Assembly (NCBI GenBank): GCA_018003315.1
Contig: JAGNEJ010000027.1
Span: forward strand, 1 to 51,482
Length of the DNA: 51,482 nucleotides
Source: Verrucomicrobiales bacterium
GTDB lineage: Bacteria; Verrucomicrobiota; Verrucomicrobiia; Verrucomicrobiales; V1-33
Reading direction: 5' to 3'
Each line of letters starts with the position of its first letter. Position 1 is the first letter of the stretch. A program made the translations under genes and the position numbers. Positions 46,109 to 51,482 of the stretch are shown here, piece after piece. Under the pieces are notes generated by a model that worked only from the letters and a program-made list of their open reading frames with translations, searched no databases and was not told the origin of the DNA.

Positions 46109-46930
46109 TCAGCAGCCGAAAACCTGACGCAGGTAACGGCGGCTTTCCGCGGCGATGGTGTCGGCGTCCGGCGTGTAGTCGAACACTTCCACCGAGACCC
46201 ACCCCTGGTAGTCAGTTTCGCGCAGCGCCTCGACGATGGGTTCGTAGCGGACATCACCCATGCCGGGGCCGCGAAGGTTGGGATCGTTCGCGTGAAAATG
46301 CGCCGTCAGATGCCGCTGCTGGCGGATGATTGCCGGAATCGGCAACGCCTCGTCGCTCATGGCCTTGACGTCGAGGTGAAGCCGGCAGGCAGGATGGTCC
46401 ACAAGACGGATCAGCTCCGCCGTTTCCGCGGCGGTGGTCAGGAAGTTGGTTTCCTTTCTGCCCAAGGGTTCCAGTGCGAGGGTGATGCCGAGAGGGGCAC
46501 AGGTTTCCGCCACATTGCGGAAAACTTCCGCAGCGAGTTTCCGGCATTCCTCGCGGTTCCAACCCTCTTCGATGCTCCGCTGTTTCGGGCTTCCCCAGAC
46601 CAGAATGGTTCCGCCCATGGCGGCGCACAGACATGTCAGGTGCCGGGCAAATTCCGCAGTGGCCCGGCGGGTGGCGGCATCCGGCGTGGTCAGGTGAAAG
46701 CCGGGCGGTTTCACCAGCAGCCAGTGCAGACCCACCACTTCCAGTCCGTGCCTGCGGGCGGTTTCACCTGCCTCCCGGGCCTGGGTTTCGGTCATTTCCG
46801 CCGGGTTTTCACAGAGCGTGAATGGCGCGATTTCCACCCCGCTGTACCCAGCCAGGGCAATGCGTTCGCACACCCGATTGAAGGTCCATTCCGGTCCCTG
46901 CCAGGTTTCGTTGCAGATGGCGAATTTCAT
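46109..46930 (-). CDS. Sugar phosphate isomerase/epimerase-like TIM-barrel protein
   Basis: 273 residues from the ATG at 46928-46930 ([11 protein letters not shown]). AP-endonuclease-2-type TIM barrel with metal-ligand positions LALEPLG (Glu), HLDVKAM (Asp), HFHANDP (His) and VSVEVFDY (Glu), as in xylose-isomerase-like sugar epimerases and hydroxypyruvate isomerases. It is likely to act on a keto sugar; the substrate is not evident. It is cytoplasmic. It sits 16 bp downstream of fabV on the same strand and is convergent with the SGNH hydrolase (9 bp). Confidence 0.85.
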   Translation of the reverse strand: MKFAICNETWQGPEWTFNRVCERIALAGYSGVEIAPFTLCENPAEMTETQAREAGETARRHGLEVVGLHWLLVKPPGFHLTTPDAATRRATAEFARHLTCLCAAMGGTILVWGSPKQRSIEEGWNREECRKLAAEVFRNVAETCAPLGITLALEPLGRKETNFLTTAAETAELIRLVDHPACRLHLDVKAMSDEALPIPAIIRQQRHLTAHFHANDPNLRGPGMGDVRYEPIVEALRETDYQGWVSVEVFDYTPDADTIAAESRRYLRQVFGC

Positions 46931-46946
46931 TGCGGGCTTCGGATGC

Positions 46947-48155
46947 TCAGGCTCCAGCCGCTTCCTTCGGGATCGACGGAACCCAGGCCGTTGGATCCGT
47001 CCCCGCTGCGTAGTCCACGCCCGGCAGGCCAAATCCAAAAAGCCGCAGAAAACTTTCCTGATAGCCGGAAAAATCCGCCAGATCGCTGAGGTTATCGGTG
47101 GTGACCGCGGCCCAGCGCTCGGCGATCAATTGCTGCACCGGCGCGGCCATTTCCCAGTCGTCGAGCCGGATGCGTCCGGCTTCATCCGGCTGGGGATTGC
47201 CGACTGCGAGGCGGTCGCGAAAGAGCCGGTCCATTTGTTCGATGCAGTCCTCGTGGGTGCCCGCGTCTTTCATGATCCGGTAGAGCAGGGAAATGTAGAG
47301 CGGCACCACGGGAATGGCGGAACTGGCCTGGGTGACCAGCGCTTTGTTCACAGAAACCCAGGCTTTTCCGCCGAGCGGACGGAGCTTTGCATCCAGCGCC
47401 CGCTGCACCCGCTCCAGGTCCTCCTTGGCACGGCCGATCGTTCCGTTTTTGTAGATCGGCCAGGTCAGTTCCGGACCGATGTAGGAATAGGCCACGGTTT
47501 GCACGCCGGGGGCCAGTGCTCCGGCTGCCTGCAGCGCGTCCATCCACATTTCCCAGTCCTCCCCGCCCATGACCGCCACCGTGTGGGTGACTTCCTCCTC
47601 CTCGGCCGGTTCGATGGTCACTTCGTTGACAACGCCGTTGCCGGTGTTCAGGTTCTTGTTGGTGTAAGTGGTGCCGATGGGCTTGAGCACGGATTTATAA
47701 GTTTCCCCGGTCCTGGGATGGGTGCGGCGCGGAGAGGCGAGGCTGTAAATGACGCAGTCCACCTGGGCGAGATCAGCCCGAATCGCCGCGATCACCTCGG
47801 TTTTTAAGGCATCGGAAAAGGCATCGCCATTGAAGGACCGCGCATACAGTCCGGCAGCCGCAGCCTCCTTTTCGAAAGCCGCTGAATTATACCAGCCTGC
47901 GGTGGCGGTGCGGTCCGCATCGCCCGGACGTTCGAAAAACACTCCGACGGTGGCGGCACGGCACCCGAAGGCCGCCGCAATGCGCGAGGCCAGCCCGTAA
48001 CCGGTGGAGGAGCCGATCACCAGCACTTTTTTCGGACCATTGGCAATGGGACCGCGCCCGTTGACCACCCCGATTTGTTCCTGCACATGCTGCGCACAGC
48101 CGTCCGGGTGCGCCGTGGTGCAAATGAATCCGCGGATTTTGGGAGTGACAATCAT
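46947..48155 (-). CDS. fabV: FabV-type trans-2-enoyl-ACP/CoA reductase
   Basis: 402 residues from the ATG at 48153-48155 ([17 protein letters not shown]), matching the canonical FabV N-terminus; the preceding adjacent ATG is one codon longer. With this start the catalytic Tyr-x8-Lys falls at Tyr235 and Lys244 ([10 protein letters not shown]), the same numbering as characterised FabV proteins. The NADH-binding loop is [21 protein letters not shown]. FabV reduces enoyl-ACP in the last step of fatty-acid elongation and is relatively insensitive to triclosan compared with FabI. The isomerase-like gene follows 16 bp downstream; the pairing has no obvious metabolic logic. Confidence 0.95.
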   Translation of the reverse strand: MIVTPKIRGFICTTAHPDGCAQHVQEQIGVVNGRGPIANGPKKVLVIGSSTGYGLASRIAAAFGCRAATVGVFFERPGDADRTATAGWYNSAAFEKEAAAAGLYARSFNGDAFSDALKTEVIAAIRADLAQVDCVIYSLASPRRTHPRTGETYKSVLKPIGTTYTNKNLNTGNGVVNEVTIEPAEEEEVTHTVAVMGGEDWEMWMDALQAAGALAPGVQTVAYSYIGPELTWPIYKNGTIGRAKEDLERVQRALDAKLRPLGGKAWVSVNKALVTQASSAIPVVPLYISLLYRIMKDAGTHEDCIEQMDRLFRDRLAVGNPQPDEAGRIRLDDWEMAAPVQQLIAERWAAVTTDNLSDLADFSGYQESFLRLFGFGLPGVDYAAGTDPTAWVPSIPKEAAGA

Positions 48156-48306
48156 CATGGCCGCGAGCGTTGCCCGCCCTGCTGTCACCCGCAACTGATT
48201 TTCGGATGGCGATTGGCACCCGGCACCTCAGAAAATTTGAAGTCCGCTCTTCCCTGGATCGGAAGCTTCTGTTACACTCCACCAACGATTGTTACTTTCT
48301 GATAAC

Positions 48307-49041
48307 ATGAAACTCCCTATCCTCTGTGTTCTGCCAATGGCGTTGCTGGCCCCCTCGGCCCGGGCGACGGTTCTGTTTACCGGTGCTGACTACATCGAGA
48401 CGTTCTCCGTTGTTCCCATTACCGGGGACTGGATTACGTCCACCTCGATCATCGCAGGGGATGCCAACACCTTTACTTCGGTGGCGACTTTGGACACATT
48501 CATTACCACCTTTGATGCCTCTGGTCTGACCACGGCATTTGGCACTTCCGCGACGAATCCGCCTTCCGCACATGCCCTGGCCCGGCAAAATACCACGCTG
48601 CTTGTCGGGCAGATGCGGGCGACTGGGAAGGGGGCAAACGTCATGGTGTTGCGGATGCAAAATACCTCCGGGGGCACCATTCCCAACCTCTACGTCTCCT
48701 ACGATTTTGGCGTTCCCGTTGCCGGAACAGAAGAATTGCCGGGCTGGCAGGCCTATTACAGCACCAGCGGCAACGGCGGCTGGACCAAGATTCCCAGCTT
48801 TTCCACCGCGGTGCCGGGAAACCTCCAGGCGACGCTGGATTTCGGCGGAGGCGGCTGGGCGGATAACTCGCTGGTACACATTCTGTGGGTCGATGACAAC
48901 GCGGTTGCCGGGGGAACCGAAGAGGGGGCCTACACCATCGACAATGTTCTGGTCTCCACCGTGCCGGAACCAGCTTCGCTGGCGGGGATTTTTGGGGGGC
49001 TGGCTTTGCTGTCCACCCGCCGCCGCAGAGCCAACGCCTGA
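48307..49041 (+). CDS. PEP-CTERM sorting domain protein
   Basis: 244 residues from ATG 48307; the TTG six codons earlier is less likely because the signal peptide begins at MKLPILCVLPMALLAPSARA. The exported body is Ser/Thr/Gly-rich with a jelly-roll-like segment (NLYVSYDFG, IHILWVDDN-like) and no catalytic motif. The C-terminus shows VPEPAS, a hydrophobic helix (LAGIFGGLALL) and a basic tail STRRRRANA: the PEP-CTERM exosortase signal. Expected to be at the cell surface or in matrix. Transcribed divergently from fabV across about 150 bp. Probably monocistronic. Confidence 0.88.
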   Translation: MKLPILCVLPMALLAPSARATVLFTGADYIETFSVVPITGDWITSTSIIAGDANTFTSVATLDTFITTFDASGLTTAFGTSATNPPSAHALARQNTTLLVGQMRATGKGANVMVLRMQNTSGGTIPNLYVSYDFGVPVAGTEELPGWQAYYSTSGNGGWTKIPSFSTAVPGNLQATLDFGGGGWADNSLVHILWVDDNAVAGGTEEGAYTIDNVLVSTVPEPASLAGIFGGLALLSTRRRRANA

Positions 49042-49119
49042 AGTGGACGGTCATGGACGTTCGGCTGGCAAGGGGGGCGGCACTGCCGGGCTTCGCAGGT
49101 TAGGACAACCCGCGTCCTG

Positions 49120-50172
49120 ATGGAACTGAGGCTGAATGACCTGCACCTGCCGCTGCGGCATCCCTTCCGCACCACGCACGGTGTCATTTCCCGGCAGCAC
49201 AATCTGCTGGTGGAATTGCGGCAGGATGGCTGCACCGGCTATGGTGAAGGAGCCGCCTCGCGCGCATATCCCGCCTTCAGCGCCAGTGCCATGCGCGAAT
49301 CGCTGGAGGCGGCACGCCCGCAGATCGAATCTGCGATCCTTGAGGACCCGGCGGCGTTTTGGGAGCAAATGTTTCCCCTGCTGCGCCACAACCGCTTCGC
49401 ACTGTGTGCCATCGACCAGGCGGCGCATGACTTGTGGGGAAAACTCCGCGGGAAACCCGTCTGGAAGCTCTGGGGGTTGACCCTGGAGAACCTCCCGGTG
49501 AGCGACTATACCATCGGGCTTGACTCCATCGAAACAATGGTGGCCAAGCTCCAGGAATTTCCCGGCTGGCCCGTGTATAAAATCAAGCTGGGGACCGGCA
49601 ACGATTTGGCAATTGTCAGGGAATTGCGTCGGCACACTGACGCTGTCTTCCGGATTGATGCGAATACGGGCTGGACTGCGGAAACCACCATTGCCCTGGC
49701 TCCGGCGCTCAAGGACCTCGGAGTGGAATTTCTGGAACAACCTCTGCCAGCGGACGACTGGGAGGGGATGCAGCGGGTTCACCGGGAATGTGTGCTGCCG
49801 GTCATTGCGGATGAAAGCTGCCAGGTGGAGGAGGATGTGGAGCGCTGCGCGGGTTTTTTCCGCGGAGTGAACATCAAACTCATCAAGGCCGGCGGACTGA
49901 CCCCCGCTCGCAGGATGGCGGCCACGGCAAGGAGACTCGGCCTCAACGTCATGGCCGGCTGCATGACGGAAAGCACGGTGGGCATCAGCGCTCTGGGTCA
50001 GTTGCTGCCGCTGCTCGATTTTGTGGACATGGACGGAGCCGTGCTGCTCGCCCGCGACATCGCCTTCGGCGTGCATCTGGACCGCGGACGTGCGGTGTTT
50101 CCCACCACCAATGGCAACGGCGTCACCCTCCTGCCAGAGGCCGCTGCCTGCTTTCGTCCGCCGGAAGGTTGA
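49120..50172 (+). CDS. Dipeptide epimerase (L-Ala-D/L-Glu epimerase-like), enolase superfamily
   Basis: 350 residues. Enolase-superfamily muconate-lactonizing subgroup: acid/base Lys154 and Lys156 in YKIKLG, metal ligands Asp180 (RIDANTGW), Glu206 (LEQPL) and Asp231 (IADES), and second Lys253 (NIKLIKAGGL). The spacing matches dipeptide epimerases of the AE-epimerase (YcjG/YkfB) type that invert the second residue of L-Ala-D-Glu in peptidoglycan recycling. Specificity varies in this subgroup, so other dipeptides are possible. Cytoplasmic, Mg-dependent. It lies upstream of rpsL, but the rpsL gene has its own promoter. Confidence 0.85.
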   Translation: MELRLNDLHLPLRHPFRTTHGVISRQHNLLVELRQDGCTGYGEGAASRAYPAFSASAMRESLEAARPQIESAILEDPAAFWEQMFPLLRHNRFALCAIDQAAHDLWGKLRGKPVWKLWGLTLENLPVSDYTIGLDSIETMVAKLQEFPGWPVYKIKLGTGNDLAIVRELRRHTDAVFRIDANTGWTAETTIALAPALKDLGVEFLEQPLPADDWEGMQRVHRECVLPVIADESCQVEEDVERCAGFFRGVNIKLIKAGGLTPARRMAATARRLGLNVMAGCMTESTVGISALGQLLPLLDFVDMDGAVLLARDIAFGVHLDRGRAVFPTTNGNGVTLLPEAAACFRPPEG

Positions 50173-50203
50173 AGGTGCCAAAGGAAAATCTTCACTTTTC
50201 CCC

Positions 50204-50231
50204 TTGCGCGGGTGGGGGTGACTTCTATATT
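50204..50231 (+). promoter_or_regulatory. Putative rpsL-rpsG promoter
   Basis: TTGCGC (50204-50209) and TATATT (50226-50231) with a 16-bp spacer, the best -10 match in the window. It predicts an rpsL leader of about 145 nt. Confidence 0.55.
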
Positions 50232-50272
50232 CGCCGCTCCTTTCTGGCCCCGTGGAATGCGACGGGAAGGCA

Positions 50273-50305
50273 GGGCGGACCGGCTCAACCAGAGGCTGTC
50301 CGCCC
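50273..50305 (+). promoter_or_regulatory. Hairpin in the rpsL leader
   Basis: GGGCGGAC (50273-50280) pairs perfectly with GTCCGCCC (50298-50305) around a 17-nt loop, followed by a pyrimidine-rich CGCTTTCTTTC stretch. It lies within the predicted 5' leader and could be an autoregulatory or attenuator element of the ribosomal-protein operon. Confidence 0.4.
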
Positions 50306-50382
50306 GCTTTCTTTCGGAAAATCCGGAACCATCCCTCCGCCGGGCAATGCAGAAATTCACCTTTTCAAGCCGTCAATCACCC

Positions 50383-50793
50383 ATGCCCACCATCAATCAA
50401 CTCGTAAACCACGGACGCAGCGCCAAGCGGTACAAATCCAAGTCCCCTGCGCTGGAAAACTGTCCGCAGCGCCGCGGCGTGTGTCTGCAGGTGATGACCC
50501 GGACCCCGAAGAAGCCGAACTCCGCCTTGCGGAAGGTGGCCAAGGTCCGCCTGACCAACGGATTTGAAGTCATTGCCTACATTGGCGGGGAAGGACACAA
50601 CCTGCAGGAGCACTCCATCGTGCTGGTGCGCGGGGGACGGGTGAAGGACCTTCCCGGTGTCCGCTACCACATCGTCCGCGGCACACTCGACTGCCTGGGG
50701 GTTGATTCCCGCCGCCGTGGGCGTTCCAAGTACGGAGCCAAGCGTCCGAAACCCGGTCAGGCCGCCAAGGCCGCTCCCGGCAAGAAGAAATAA
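50383..50793 (+). CDS. rpsL: 30S ribosomal protein S12
   Basis: 136 residues from ATG 50383 ([12 protein letters not shown]). Universally conserved S12 segments are present: [20 protein letters not shown] with Lys43 (the streptomycin-resistance site; wild-type Lys), [13 protein letters not shown] and [13 protein letters not shown]. The C-terminal tail ([14 protein letters not shown]) is longer than in E. coli. S12 sits at the decoding centre and controls fidelity. First gene of the str-type unit rpsL-rpsG, with 34 bp between them. Confidence 0.98.
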   Translation: MPTINQLVNHGRSAKRYKSKSPALENCPQRRGVCLQVMTRTPKKPNSALRKVAKVRLTNGFEVIAYIGGEGHNLQEHSIVLVRGGRVKDLPGVRYHIVRGTLDCLGVDSRRRGRSKYGAKRPKPGQAAKAAPGKKK

Positions 50794-50827
50794 GTTTTTT
50801 CCCATCAGATCCCTACTCCTTTCATTT

Positions 50828-51301
50828 ATGGCCCGCAGAAAACGCGTTTACAAAAAGCCCGAGCACAAGGACGCCCGCTACGAAAGCCAATTGGTGTCCC
50901 GCTTGATCACCAAAGTCATGGAGCGCGGCAAGCGTTCGACCGCCGAGCGCATCGTGTATGCCGCGATCGACAAGGTGAACGAGAATGCCCAGACCGTGGA
51001 CCCGCTGGAAATCCTGACCCGCGCAGTGGAAAACGCCAAGCCGCGCCTCGAAGTTAAAAGCCGCCGCGTCGGCGGTGCCACCTATCAAGTGCCGCTGGAA
51101 GTCGCACCGGACCGCTCCGAATCGCTGGCCATGCGCTGGCTGGTCAATTTCGCCCGCTCCAAAAAGGGCGTCCCCATGCACCAGGCGCTGGCCAACGAAA
51201 TCCGCGACGCCTCCACCAACCAGGGCAATGCCGTCCGCAAGCGCGATGACGTGCACAAAATGGCCCAGGCCAACCGCGCCTTCGCCCACTTCCGCTGGTA
51301 G
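50828..51301 (+). CDS. rpsG: 30S ribosomal protein S7
   Basis: 157 residues from ATG 50828 (MARRKRVYKKPEHKD). S7 is a primary 16S-rRNA-binding protein that organises the 30S head. Conserved segments: RLITKVMERGKRSTAERIVY, RRVGGATYQVPLEV, RWLVNFARSKKG and KRDDVHKMAQANRAFAHFRW at the C-terminus. In many bacteria fusA follows rpsG; here a strong terminator and then an intron-like sequence come next, so fusA is not adjacent in this window. Confidence 0.98.
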   Translation: MARRKRVYKKPEHKDARYESQLVSRLITKVMERGKRSTAERIVYAAIDKVNENAQTVDPLEILTRAVENAKPRLEVKSRRVGGATYQVPLEVAPDRSESLAMRWLVNFARSKKGVPMHQALANEIRDASTNQGNAVRKRDDVHKMAQANRAFAHFRW

Positions 51302-51330
51302 GCACGGACGTTTTTTCTGATTTCTCCTGC

Positions 51331-51362
51331 AGGCCGCCGGATCACCGGCGGCCTGTTTTTTT
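51331..51362 (+). terminator. Rho-independent terminator of rpsL-rpsG
   Basis: AGGCCGCCGG (51331-51340) and CCGGCGGCCT (51345-51354) form a perfect 10-bp GC-rich stem with an ATCA loop, followed by G and seven T (51356-51362), 30 bp after the rpsG stop. Confidence 0.92.
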
Positions 51363-51363
51363 G

Positions 51364-51482
51364 GTGCGCCCGGCAGGGCGCATTCACTTGACGGTTCAAG
51401 TCCGTCGCACACCCGGCAAGGGGAAGTGCTAGCTGAAATCCAAGGGCGTCAGTCGCGAGGCTGAGTCTGGAGGAAGGAAGAG
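51364..51482 (+). mobile_element. 5' end of a probable group IIC intron (truncated by window)
   Basis: Starting at GTGCGCCCGGC, directly after the terminator T-run, the sequence resembles, from memory, the 5' domain I of class C group II introns such as the Oceanobacillus iheyensis intron (GUGUGCCCGGCAUGGG). A GCGCCC-GGCA-GGGCGC hairpin (51366-51381) and GACGG/CCGTC stem (51390-51406) match its helices. Downstream AAGGGCGTC (51443-51451) and GAGTCTGGAGGAAGG match the conserved AAGGGUGUC and GAAUCUGAAGGAAGC segments. Class C introns characteristically insert just after rho-independent terminators, as here. The reverse transcriptase and 3' end are beyond the window. Confidence 0.75.

Noticed and set aside
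51385-51410. tRNA-like T-loop GGTTCAAGTCC at the right end
   Set aside because: No acceptor or anticodon stem around it; the flanking sequence fits the group II intron 5' region, where a stem-loop occupies this position.
1-51482. CRISPR array, tRNA genes, integrase or prophage genes
   Set aside because: No regular spacer-repeat pattern, tRNA clover-leaf sequence or integrase/phage motif was seen on either strand.

Overview
The window is GC-rich, densely coded bacterial DNA that most resembles a heterotrophic member of the Verrucomicrobiota. The evidence is family content: two PEP-CTERM surface proteins, a DUF1549/DUF1553 (PSCyt2/PSD1) protein, very large secreted proteins with lamin-tail (LTD) and CotH-like domains, and secreted enzymes ending in Ca-binding DxDxDG loops. 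Almost no start codon is preceded by a Shine-Dalgarno sequence. The assignment is inference; no rRNA gene is present.

Layout. 1-5159 (minus): 5' part of a giant secreted LamG/PA14/Ig/LTD/CotH protein, open at the left edge. 5269-7341 (minus): DUF1549/DUF1553 protein. 7487-9425: CorA-type transporter and a PEP-CTERM protein. 9654-13835: a 1393-aa secreted GH13 enzyme, convergent with a GT8-like glycosyltransferase. 14862-18922: TrhO-RluA fusion, rhomboid-like membrane protein, KamA-type aminomutase. 19091-31159: two huge secreted proteins (tandem C-type lectin domains plus propeller and LamG; then a 2789-aa LTD/CotH/beta-helix protein). 31373-36323: APH-fold kinase, nuoM-nuoN behind a Rex-like operator, and Maf. 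36324-37008 has no credible gene. 37009-40934: polyferredoxin-like membrane protein, secreted phosphoesterase, DUF4256 protein. 41018-46099: glpK-glpD-glpF and an SGNH hydrolase. 46109-49041: sugar isomerase-like protein and FabV (minus), then a second PEP-CTERM protein. 49120-51301: dipeptide epimerase, rpsL, rpsG. The rpsG terminator is followed directly by the 5' end of what looks like a group IIC intron, cut by the window end.

How it fits together. The glp genes form a complete glycerol uptake, phosphorylation and oxidation route whose electrons can enter the respiratory chain to which NuoM and NuoN belong. The large secreted proteins look like a polymer-binding and degrading surface repertoire. 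Four otherwise unrelated ones (GH13, lectin/LamG, giant LTD/CotH, phosphoesterase) end in the same short beta-rich module closing with an Arg-aromatic-x-Arg-like motif and a C-terminal Pro, which suggests a shared C-terminal sorting or export signal. The most notable points are this shared C-terminus, the intron at a terminator, the Rex-like site before nuoMN, the tRNA/RNA-modification fusion and the general lack of Shine-Dalgarno sequences.
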